Made by a program: the position numbers and the translations under genes
In this document: positions 7,658 through 14,511 of the stretch, one piece after another
Layout of the letters: every line of letters begins with the position of its first letter
Position numbering within the stretch: the first letter of the stretch is position 1
The notes under the pieces: generated by a model
The model's database searches: none
Seen by the model: only the letters and a program-made list of their open reading frames with translations
Told to the model about the DNA's origin: nothing
DNA from: CBDCHC01 sp965217075
Lineage (GTDB): Bacteria; Pseudomonadota; Gammaproteobacteria; PS1; Pseudothioglobaceae
Reading direction: 5' to 3'
Assembly: GCA_965217075.1 (NCBI GenBank)
Contig: CBDCHC010000002.1
Coordinates: 1 to 49,609 of the forward strand
DNA: 49,609 nucleotides

Positions 7658-8097
7658 AGATAATTATTCAGCAACAAAATTTTGACATTAATAAAGAAAT
7701 AAAATTAATAAAGCAAAATAATAATATTGGTGCCTGTGTATTATTTATTGGTTTTGTACGCGATCTTTATGGCAATGATTTAAATGCATTAGAAATAGAA
7801 CATTACCCGCAAATGAGCGAAAATTCATTACAAAAAATTGCTGACAATGCAAAAAAACGTTGGCAAATTGATGATATTACTATTATTCACCGTATAGGAA
7901 AATTAATAGTAAGTGATAAGATAGTATTAGTTATAACAAGTAGCAAACATCGTCAAGATGCTTTTAGTGGTTGTGAATTTATTATGGATTATCTGAAAAC
8001 AGACGCGCCGTTTTGGAAAAAAGAATATACAAAAAATGGCAATAAATGGGTAACAACAACAGCTAATGATAAGTATCGTAAAAAAAAATGGTCTTAA
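7654..8097 (+). CDS. moaE: Molybdopterin synthase catalytic (large) subunit
   Basis: MoaE, with the thiocarboxylated small subunit MoaD, inserts dithiolene sulfur into cyclic pyranopterin to make molybdopterin. The 147 residues include CVLFIGFVRD near residue 30, the ALEIEHYPQM motif, IIHRIGKL, and the late K-rich active-site region LKTDAPFWKKEY. The ATG at 7654 overlaps the pdxB stop. MoaD is not next to it. Its presence implies that molybdoenzymes are encoded elsewhere in the genome; which ones cannot be told from this window. Confidence 0.93.
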   Translation: MKIIIQQQNFDINKEIKLIKQNNNIGACVLFIGFVRDLYGNDLNALEIEHYPQMSENSLQKIADNAKKRWQIDDITIIHRIGKLIVSDKIVLVITSSKHRQDAFSGCEFIMDYLKTDAPFWKKEYTKNGNKWVTTTANDKYRKKKWS

Positions 8098-8801
8098 TAA
8101 CTAAAGCTAAAGAGCAATCTAAAAAATTAGTACAATTATTGGCGGCTAATAAGATAAATTATGCTATATTTCCAGCTATACAAATTAAAAAGTTAAATAC
8201 AACTTTAATGCATAATAATTATGATGTTATAATTTTTATTAGTACAAATGCTGTGAAATATGGCGTTAAATATATAAAAAATATTAATCGTCAGCAATAT
8301 TTATTGTTAGCTGTAGGCAATGCAACAGCTAATGCTCTTAAAAAATATAATTTTATGGTAGATTATTATCCGTTACATAAGCCATCAAGCATCTCATTGT
8401 TAGAACTATCTGCTGTAAAAAAAATAAAACATAAAAAGTGTTTGATAATAAGGGGCCTAGCTGGAGAACAAACATTAAAAAATACCTTAATAAAAAATAA
8501 TAATATTGTAGATTATTTAGAAGTATATCAGCGCATTATTAGTGATATTACTACTAACCATATAATAGAATTTAATAAATTTATAAAAAGTAATAATCAA
8601 ATTATTTTAATAACAAGCATAGATATATTAAACGCTGTAATTAAATTAGTGCAAATAATGCAAATAAATTTTTTATTAAAAAAAATAAAATTATTAGTAA
8701 TAAGTGATAGAATAGAAAAATACGCCAAATCATTAGGGTTTAACAATATAATAAACAGTAATGATATAAATATAGACAGTATTATGATGAAATTAAAATG
8801 A
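8088..8801 (+). CDS. hemD: Uroporphyrinogen-III synthase
   Basis: HemD cyclises hydroxymethylbilane with inversion of ring D, giving uroporphyrinogen III for heme and siroheme. The family is poorly conserved. The call rests on the N-terminal VLITKAKEQSKKLVQLL, the mid segment IFISTNAVKYGVKYI (about residues 48-62), LLAVGNATANAL, a KKCLIIRGLAGEQTL block, and the typical length of 237 residues. The start overlaps moaE by 10 bases and the stop overlaps the next start (ATGA). hemC, its usual partner, is absent here. Confidence 0.85.
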   Translation: MVLITKAKEQSKKLVQLLAANKINYAIFPAIQIKKLNTTLMHNNYDVIIFISTNAVKYGVKYIKNINRQQYLLLAVGNATANALKKYNFMVDYYPLHKPSSISLLELSAVKKIKHKKCLIIRGLAGEQTLKNTLIKNNNIVDYLEVYQRIISDITTNHIIEFNKFIKSNNQIILITSIDILNAVIKLVQIMQINFLLKKIKLLVISDRIEKYAKSLGFNNIINSNDINIDSIMMKLK

Positions 8802-9151
8802 TTAAATTAAGCGTCTCAAAAGTAGCAAGAATGTTAGGATTAAAACGTAAAGATGTACAAAAACAAATAAATGCAGGAACGTTGCAAACTCATGAAGGTT
8901 ATGTAGCTACAGACAGCGTTCGTCTAGCTTATCCACAATTTAAGTTATGTTCTGAGCAAGATAATCATATAAAAAAAATTAATAATATTAAAATACATGC
9001 GCAAAAAAAAATCTCTGATTATCAAAAAGTATGTAGTAAAAATGAGGAAAAATTAATTAAATGTATTGATGAATTATATAAACAAAATCAACAATATATC
9101 ATAAAAATTCATAAGCTGGAACAAATTATAATACAAATAAAAAACAAATAA
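8798..9151 (+). CDS. Small HTH (MerR/excisionase-like) and coiled-coil protein
   Basis: I cannot assign a function. The 117-residue product starts with a helix-turn-helix-like segment (SVSKVARMLGLKRKDVQKQINAGTL, residues 5-29, resembling MerR/excisionase DNA-binding heads), followed by EGYVATDSVRLAYP. From about residue 55 to the end it is lysine/glutamine-rich and predicted by eye to be coiled coil. It is the last gene of the pdxB-moaE-hemD operon (ATGA overlap with hemD). It could be a DNA-binding dimer, or a truncated relative of a longer protein whose C-terminal domain was lost. Confidence 0.6.
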   Translation: MIKLSVSKVARMLGLKRKDVQKQINAGTLQTHEGYVATDSVRLAYPQFKLCSEQDNHIKKINNIKIHAQKKISDYQKVCSKNEEKLIKCIDELYKQNQQYIIKIHKLEQIIIQIKNK

Positions 9152-9162
9152 AATTATACTAA

Positions 9163-9741
9163 CTACATGTAAGCATTAGTAATATCACTATGATCTGTTA
9201 CATCTAATACATTGCGTATTTGAGGGTATTTAGCTTTAAGTTGTGCTTCTACTCCATTTTTAAGAGTTACTTTAACCGAGCTACAGCCTTGACAACCACC
9301 ACCAAAATTAAGTATAACGTCCATATCTTTAGTGATTTCTATTAACTCTACAAAACCACCATGTGAGGCAAGTTGTGGACTAATTTCACTATTTATAGTC
9401 CATGTTATATGCTCTGCAAGTGGCGCATCTTTAGCTGGAGGAGTACCTTTAGCATTAGGTGCTAATATAGTTAATTTTTTACCATTACCATTATCTTTTA
9501 GTTCTACACTTGAATCTAACAAATAATTAAAATTTTCTTTTGCTATATAAGTGTTAAAACCGTTATAACTAAATTTTTTATAATCATTATTTAAATCCTT
9601 GGCAAAACAAAAATTAAAACTAACATTGGCATTGGCAGTACCTGCATTCTCTATATCTACTTTAAGCGCTAAATCTTTTTCATCTTGTTCTTTAAATAAA
9701 TTAGCGATATAGTTTTCAGCTTCTTTGTCAATTGTAAACAT
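9163..9741 (-). CDS. nfuA: Fe/S biogenesis scaffold/carrier protein NfuA
   Basis: NfuA carries [4Fe-4S] clusters to client apoproteins. It has the gammaproteobacterial two-domain form. The N-terminal degenerate A-type (HesB-like) domain (residues 1-95) lacks the usual cysteines. The C-terminal Nfu domain has the cluster ligands in FGGGCQGCSSVKVTL (CxxC near residues 150-153). The length of 192 residues is normal. The start is ATG 9741, which overlaps the end of panC by 14 bases, so the two are likely one transcript. Confidence 0.95.
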   Translation of the reverse strand: MFTIDKEAENYIANLFKEQDEKDLALKVDIENAGTANANVSFNFCFAKDLNNDYKKFSYNGFNTYIAKENFNYLLDSSVELKDNGNGKKLTILAPNAKGTPPAKDAPLAEHITWTINSEISPQLASHGGFVELIEITKDMDVILNFGGGCQGCSSVKVTLKNGVEAQLKAKYPQIRNVLDVTDHSDITNAYM

Positions 9742-10564
9742 AATGTATCCTTATATTATCAGTTAAAATAATTTTATCTAATTTTACTGCAGCTATTATA
9801 ATAATTTCCTTAGTATTTTTATTGATTATACTTAAATCTTTACTATCTAATACCTCACAATAGTCAAGTTCAAAAAAAACCTTTAACTTTAACCTAGCAG
9901 ATCTTATAACTTCATTTGCATTAACTCTATTTTTGATATTATTTGCAGCGTTGGTTAAAATTAAATAAAGATTTTTTGCTGTATTTTTTTGCATAGAAGT
10001 TAAATAATTATTACGTGTACTCATAGCAAGTCCATTTTCTTCTCTATAAATCGACATACTTAAAATTTTAACTGCTAAATTTAAATTGTTAGTCATTTGT
10101 TGGATAATTAATAATTGCTGATAATCTTTTTCACCAAAAATAGCTATATTAGGTTTGATAATATCAAATAATCTACGCACTACCCAAACTACTCCATTAA
10201 AAAAAACTGGCCTTGTTAAAGCACAAAGTATAGTATTTAATCTGCCTATTTGATAATTAAAATCATCATTTGTATTATATATTTCAGTGGCATCTGGTAT
10301 AAATAAAACATCTGTTGAAATATTTATTAATTTAATAGTATCATCCTCTATATATCTTGGGTAATTAATAAAATCTTGTTGTTTTTCAAATTGTTTATTA
10401 TTAATAAAAATACTAACTACAACTAAATCTGCGTGTTTTTTTGCTGCTTTAATAATAGATAAATGACCGCAATGCAAACCACCCATAGTAGGAACTAGTG
10501 CTATAGATTTATTTTGTTCTATTAAATAATTTTTAATTGAAATTATAGTGGTAAATATTTTCAT
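9728..10564 (-). CDS. panC: Pantothenate synthetase
   Basis: Joins pantoate and beta-alanine with ATP hydrolysis, the last step of pantothenate (CoA precursor) synthesis. HIGH-superfamily features are VPTMGGLHCGHLSIIKAAKKH (HxGH near residues 32-36), FINNKQFEKQQDF (the family's NPxQF is NKQF here), FGEKDYQQLLIIQQM, and SMSIYREENGLAMSTRNNYL, with the KMSKS-equivalent MSTRN. The 278-residue length is typical. The segment RPVFFNGVVWVV replaces the more usual RPGHFxGVxTVV. It is divergent from tusA; panB and panD are not adjacent. Confidence 0.94.
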   Translation of the reverse strand: MKIFTTIISIKNYLIEQNKSIALVPTMGGLHCGHLSIIKAAKKHADLVVVSIFINNKQFEKQQDFINYPRYIEDDTIKLINISTDVLFIPDATEIYNTNDDFNYQIGRLNTILCALTRPVFFNGVVWVVRRLFDIIKPNIAIFGEKDYQQLLIIQQMTNNLNLAVKILSMSIYREENGLAMSTRNNYLTSMQKNTAKNLYLILTNAANNIKNRVNANEVIRSARLKLKVFFELDYCEVLDSKDLSIINKNTKEIIIIAAVKLDKIILTDNIRIHYVYN

Positions 10565-10572
10565 TTTTTAAT

Positions 10573-10600
10573 TTGACAATAATAATTATTTCTATATAAT
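10573..10600 (+). promoter_or_regulatory. Consensus sigma70 promoter upstream of tusA
   Basis: Perfect TTGACA (10573-10578) and perfect TATAAT (10595-10600), separated by 16 bases. A strong ribosome-binding site AGGAGG (10657-10662) sits 5 bases before the tusA ATG. This is the best promoter match I found in the window and suggests strong, largely constitutive expression of tusA-dsrE2. Confidence 0.75.
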
Positions 10601-10667
10601 GAAGTCCTAATATTGTATAGTATATATTATATTTTTTTAATTATTTTATATTAAATAGGAGGCTATA

Positions 10668-10892
10668 ATGGCTGATAATACTTTAGATGCATCTGGTTTA
10701 AATTGCCCTTTACCAATTTTAAAAACAAAAAAAGAACTTGCTAAAATGGAAGTTGGGCAAATTTTAGATGTTATTTCTACTGACGCTGGTTCTGTAAAAG
10801 ATATTGAAGCTTTTTGCAATCAAACTGGTAATAAACTGATAAGTAATACGGCTGATGATGGTAAATATATTTTTACTATTGAAAAAGCTTAA
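10668..10892 (+). CDS. tusA: TusA family sulfur-carrier protein
   Basis: A cytoplasmic sulfur carrier that holds sulfane sulfur as a persulfide on a conserved cysteine. The 74-residue protein shows the signature LDASGLNCPLPILKTKKEL, with the active cysteine (residue 14) in the CPxP context, and a C-terminal strand. Its partner 17 bases downstream is dsrE2-like. In sulfur oxidisers, TusA linked to DsrE-type proteins relays sulfur toward the oxidative Dsr or sHdr machinery rather than only toward tRNA thiolation. With soxB also in the window, that role is the favoured inference. Confidence 0.93.
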   Translation: MADNTLDASGLNCPLPILKTKKELAKMEVGQILDVISTDAGSVKDIEAFCNQTGNKLISNTADDGKYIFTIEKA

Positions 10893-10909
10893 ATTTAAGG
10901 AACAAAATT

Positions 10910-11428
10910 ATGGCTAATAATGATAATAAAATGACAATTATTGCTACCAAAGGTACATTTGACTGGGCTTTTCCTCCATTTATACTAGCCTCTACTGCAG
11001 TAGCAATGGATAAAGAAGTTACTATGTTTTTTACCTTTTATGGTCTTAATTTATTACTTAAAGATACTGCTAAATTAAAAGTTAGTCCGCTTGGTAACCC
11101 AGCTATGCCTATGAAAATGCCTTTTGGTCCAGACTGGTTACAAAAAATCGACTTTGGTCCAAAAATTCCAAATATTTTATGGAATATTCCTTTTGCAGAG
11201 CATTTTGTGACTTGGATGATGAAAAAAACTATGCAAAAAAATGGTGTAGCTAAATTAGAAGAATTACGCTCTATGTGTCAAGAATTTGGAGTTAAGTTTA
11301 TTGCTTGTGAAATGACAGTTGATTTATTTGGCTACAGTAAGGATGATTTTATAGATGGTATAGAATTTGCAGGAGCAGCATCATATTTTGATGAAGCAGC
11401 AACTGGTAATCATCACTTATATATGTAG
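10910..11428 (+). CDS. dsrE2: DsrE2-like sulfurtransferase (DsrE/F family)
   Basis: A 172-residue protein of the DsrE/DsrF/DrsH superfamily, closest by layout to the DsrE2 type. It has an N-terminal KMTIIATKGTFDWAFPPFILASTAVAMDKEVTMFFTFYGLNLL segment, a middle stretch rich in proline and methionine, and a pair of cysteines in the C-terminal half (LRSMCQEFGVKFIACEMTVDLFG). The second of these is at the usual active-cysteine position. It follows tusA with its own AAGGA site. tusA-dsrE2 (often with a rhodanese) is a known sulfur-trafficking unit in sulfur oxidisers; no rhodanese is present here. Confidence 0.85.
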   Translation: MANNDNKMTIIATKGTFDWAFPPFILASTAVAMDKEVTMFFTFYGLNLLLKDTAKLKVSPLGNPAMPMKMPFGPDWLQKIDFGPKIPNILWNIPFAEHFVTWMMKKTMQKNGVAKLEELRSMCQEFGVKFIACEMTVDLFGYSKDDFIDGIEFAGAASYFDEAATGNHHLYM

Positions 11429-11438
11429 TTAATTTAAA

Positions 11439-12095
11439 TTATTTACTCCAGTGAATAATTTTCCAACCTCTACTTAAAGCTATTTTTTTTAATTTATCAT
11501 CAGGGTTAGTAGCTATTGGATGCGCTACTAACTCAAGCAATGGTAAATCATTAATAGAATCAGAATAAAAATAGCTATTATCTAAATTATTGTTTGTTAA
11601 TTTTAACCATTGTAATAAATTAACCACTTTTCCTTTCTTAAAACAAGGCTCACCAACAACTTTACCAGTATACATATTATTGACTTTTTCTATTTTTGTT
11701 GCTAGTATATTTTTTATCTTGTATCTTTTTATAATTGGCTCTACAATAAATTGATTAGTGGCAGTGATAACCAATAAAGTATCACCATTTTTTTTGTGTT
11801 GATTGATCGTTTTTTGCGCCTCTTTCAATATAATAGGTAGAATTTTTTTCTGGACAAACTCTTTGCGCCATATTTTAAGTTGTGATATATCATTAGTGGC
11901 AAGCGGTTCTAAGCAAAATTCTAAATACTTAAAAATATCTAATTTTTGTTGCTGATAATCAATAAAAAATTGTTTATTTTTTTGTTGATATACATCTTTA
12001 TCTACTACATTAATTTCAGTTAAAAATTCTCCCCATAAAAAATCGCTATCACCAGCTATAAGAGTTTTATCAAGATCAAAAATAGCTAACGCCAT
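11439..12095 (-). CDS. HAD-IB family phosphatase (SerB-like)
   Basis: A 218-residue HAD hydrolase of subclass IB. The nucleophile motif is AIFDLDKTLIAGDSD (aspartates near residues 6 and 8). Motif II is LLVITATNQF, motif III is the lysine in CFKKGKV, and motif IV is YFYSDSINDLPLL. An alpha-helical cap lies between motifs I and II. Relatives are annotated as phosphoserine phosphatase-like or histidinol-phosphate phosphatase-like, and the substrate cannot be decided. It is a single-gene unit, convergent with dsrE2 after a 10-base gap. Confidence 0.87.
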   Translation of the reverse strand: MALAIFDLDKTLIAGDSDFLWGEFLTEINVVDKDVYQQKNKQFFIDYQQQKLDIFKYLEFCLEPLATNDISQLKIWRKEFVQKKILPIILKEAQKTINQHKKNGDTLLVITATNQFIVEPIIKRYKIKNILATKIEKVNNMYTGKVVGEPCFKKGKVVNLLQWLKLTNNNLDNSYFYSDSINDLPLLELVAHPIATNPDDKLKKIALSRGWKIIHWSK

Positions 12096-12181
12096 GCCAT
12101 ATATTATATATACAAAAATATAAATTATACATAGATATCTTACTTAATCAAAAAAATTTGCACAAAAATATATTTTCCTTT

Positions 12182-12195
12182 AAAATTCGAATTTT
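12182..12195. promoter_or_regulatory. 14-bp perfect palindrome upstream of the phosphate-transport operon
   Basis: AAAATTCGAATTTT is a perfect palindrome 20 bases before the DUF47 start (12216), which has no good ribosome-binding site. It could be a regulator site or chance in AT-rich DNA. It does not resemble a Pho box (no CTGTCAT repeats). Confidence 0.25.
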
Positions 12196-12215
12196 TCATA
12201 AGTCTAATAAAAAAT

Positions 12216-12890
12216 ATGGCAAGAAATAATATTTATGGCTTATTTGGTAAATCACCAATTAGTCCATTACAACAACATATGACTCATGTGCATTCTGGCG
12301 TTAAAGAATTAAATAAGTTTATGTTAGCAATTTATGATAATAACTGGGATAAAGCTGGCACAATAAGTTCTTTAATTGCCACTAAAGAAGGAGAGGCTGA
12401 TACCTTAAAAAAGAAATTACGTCTTAGTTTGCCTAATACTTTTATGATGCCTTTTTCTCGCCGTGATTTATTAGATTTACTGTTAATTCAAGATTCTATT
12501 ATTAATATTGCTAAAGATATATCTGGTTTAATGTTTAACCGAAAAATGACTTTAATTGATATTGCTGATGATATGGTTAATTTAACTAAGGTATGTGTTG
12601 AGACTTCAAAAATGGCACTAAAAGCAGTAAATGAATTAGACGAACTATTAGAGACTGCTTTTAGTTCTCGCGAGCAAAAAGTAGTAAATTCTATTATTAA
12701 AAATATTAATGAACTTGAAAGTAAATCAGATAAAATTCAACAATCAATTAGGGTTAAATTATTTAAAATTGAAACAAGTTTACCGCCTGTTGATGTAATG
12801 TTTTATTACAGAGCAATAGAATGGTTAGGAGAAATGGCAGATGCTGCACAAAAAGTTGGTTCTCGTTTAGAAATTTTGTTAGCAAAATAG
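12216..12890 (+). CDS. DUF47/PhoU-like phosphate transport accessory protein
   Basis: A 224-residue alpha-helical protein of the TIGR00153/DUF47 group, distantly PhoU-like and regularly encoded just before low-affinity phosphate permeases. The pattern is seen in SPISPLQQHMTHVHSGVKEL, the KEGEADTLKKKLRLSLP block, PFSRRDLLDLLLIQDSI (family FxRxDLxxLLxxQD) and a helical C-terminus ending AAQKVGSRLEILLAK. It is followed after 9 bases by the Pit permease. It is probably a cytoplasmic regulator of that permease; the mechanism is unknown. Confidence 0.9.
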   Translation: MARNNIYGLFGKSPISPLQQHMTHVHSGVKELNKFMLAIYDNNWDKAGTISSLIATKEGEADTLKKKLRLSLPNTFMMPFSRRDLLDLLLIQDSIINIAKDISGLMFNRKMTLIDIADDMVNLTKVCVETSKMALKAVNELDELLETAFSSREQKVVNSIIKNINELESKSDKIQQSIRVKLFKIETSLPPVDVMFYYRAIEWLGEMADAAQKVGSRLEILLAK

Positions 12891-12899
12891 GAGTTATCG

Positions 12900-14165
12900 A
12901 TGGAAATCATTACACAATATAGCTCTATATGGCTATTTTTAGCAATTGCATTTAGCTTGTTTATGGCATGGGGTGTTGGTGCTAATGATGTAGCGAATGC
13001 TATGGGAACTTCAGTTGGCTCTGGTGCGATAACTATTAAACAAGCAATTATTATTGCAGTTATTTTTGAATTCACCGGTGCTATTTTAGCTGGAGGAGAA
13101 GTAACAGCTACTATTAGAAAAGGAATTATAGATGCAACATTATTTGTAGATAATCCTGAATTACTGATTTATGGTATGTTAGCATCCCTGTTGGCTGCTG
13201 GAATGTGGCTAATGATTGCCTCATCACTTGGCTGGCCAGTTTCAACCACTCATTCTATAGTTGGGGCAATAGTTGGTTTTGGTGCTGTGGGTGTTGGTAT
13301 AGATGCTATAGCTTGGAGCAAAGTTACCAAAATAGCTATGAGTTGGATAATATCGCCAATTATTGCTGGCAGCATATCTTTTATGTTATTTAGAAGCTTA
13401 CAAAAGCTAATAATCGATACTAACGAACCTTTCCTTATGGCAAAAAAATATGTGCCTTTGTATATGTTTTTAGTAGGATTTATTATCTCTTTAGTAACAA
13501 TTTTCAAAGGATTAAAACATATTGGACTTAATTTTAATATAATTACTAGTTATTCTTTAGCTGTAGTTTTTGGTATATTAGTTATGTTGATTGGTTGGTT
13601 TTTTATTAATAGAATTAAAATTGAGCCGCATGAAGATAAAAACTTTCACTTTACATCAATGGAAAGAATTTTTAGCGTACTTATGGTTATAACAGCTGCG
13701 GCAATGGCTTTTGCACATGGTTCAAATGATGTTGCTAATGCTATTGGTCCTCTTGCTGCAATTTATGGTGTAATAGAAAGCGGAGGAATTATTGGCAGCA
13801 AGGCTGCATTGCCTGCATGGGTATTGTTAGTTGGGGGTGGAGGTATTATATTTGGACTAATAACTTATGGTCATAAAGTAATAGCAACTATTGGCTCTGG
13901 AATTACTCAATTAACTCCAAGTCGTGGTTTTGCAGCAACACTTGCTGCTGCTACTACTGTAGTAATATCATCAGGCACAGGGTTGCCTGTTTCTACCACA
14001 CAAGTATTAGTAGGAGCCGTGTTAGGTGTTGGTTTAGCTAGAGGAATGGCAGCTCTTGATACGCGTGTTATTAATAAAATATTTTTATCATGGATTGTAA
14101 CGCTTCCAGCTGGTGCAATTATGTCTATAATATTCTTTTTTATTATTAAAGGAATTTTCCAATGA
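12900..14165 (+). CDS. pitA: Low-affinity inorganic phosphate transporter (PiT family)
   Basis: An inner-membrane metal-phosphate:H+ symporter of 421 residues with about ten hydrophobic segments. The duplicated PiT signature is clear: MAWGVGANDVANAMGTSVGSG near residue 25 and AFAHGSNDVANAIGPLAA near residue 265. The paired motifs GWPVSTTHSIVGAIVGFG and GLPVSTTQVLVGAVLGVG are also present. A short cytoplasmic loop separates the halves. A GGAG ribosome-binding site precedes ATG 12900, and the stop overlaps the bolA-like start (ATGA). It acts with the upstream DUF47 protein. Confidence 0.94.
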   Translation: MEIITQYSSIWLFLAIAFSLFMAWGVGANDVANAMGTSVGSGAITIKQAIIIAVIFEFTGAILAGGEVTATIRKGIIDATLFVDNPELLIYGMLASLLAAGMWLMIASSLGWPVSTTHSIVGAIVGFGAVGVGIDAIAWSKVTKIAMSWIISPIIAGSISFMLFRSLQKLIIDTNEPFLMAKKYVPLYMFLVGFIISLVTIFKGLKHIGLNFNIITSYSLAVVFGILVMLIGWFFINRIKIEPHEDKNFHFTSMERIFSVLMVITAAAMAFAHGSNDVANAIGPLAAIYGVIESGGIIGSKAALPAWVLLVGGGGIIFGLITYGHKVIATIGSGITQLTPSRGFAATLAAATTVVISSGTGLPVSTTQVLVGAVLGVGLARGMAALDTRVINKIFLSWIVTLPAGAIMSIIFFFIIKGIFQ

Positions 14166-14401
14166 CATTAGATAAAATTAAAGAAAAATTAACTAATAAT
14201 ATTAAAAATTCTGTAGTAACTCTAACAGGAGATGGTTGTAATTGCAGCGCTACTGTTGTTTCACCAATTTTTAAAAACATGACGTCAATAAATAGACAAA
14301 AAATGATACTATCAATTGTAAGTGATGAGATAAAAAAAGGCGAATTACATGCTCTGAGTATTAAAGCATTAACTCCAGATGAAAATACTAAAAAAATATA
14401 A
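14162..14401 (+). CDS. BolA/IbaG family protein
   Basis: A 79-residue BolA-fold protein. Such proteins bind [2Fe-2S] glutaredoxins and act in Fe-S trafficking or stress. The signature is VTLTGDGCNCSATVVSPIFKN followed by INRQKMILSIVSDEIKKGELHALSIKALTPDE, closest to the short IbaG (YrbA) form, with a cysteine pair (DGCNC) where many have one cysteine. It is coupled to pitA by an ATGA overlap. That is an unusual neighbour for this family; in many relatives ibaG sits near murA or the Mla genes. Confidence 0.88.
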   Translation: MTLDKIKEKLTNNIKNSVVTLTGDGCNCSATVVSPIFKNMTSINRQKMILSIVSDEIKKGELHALSIKALTPDENTKKI

Positions 14402-14511
14402 AACTACTCTATTACTTTAAAAATTTTCTTTTAAGATTATCAACAATAATATATTTTTTAAGGGATAATTATTAACGTTGGATATTTTTTTAAATACTTA
14501 GGGAAAAATAA

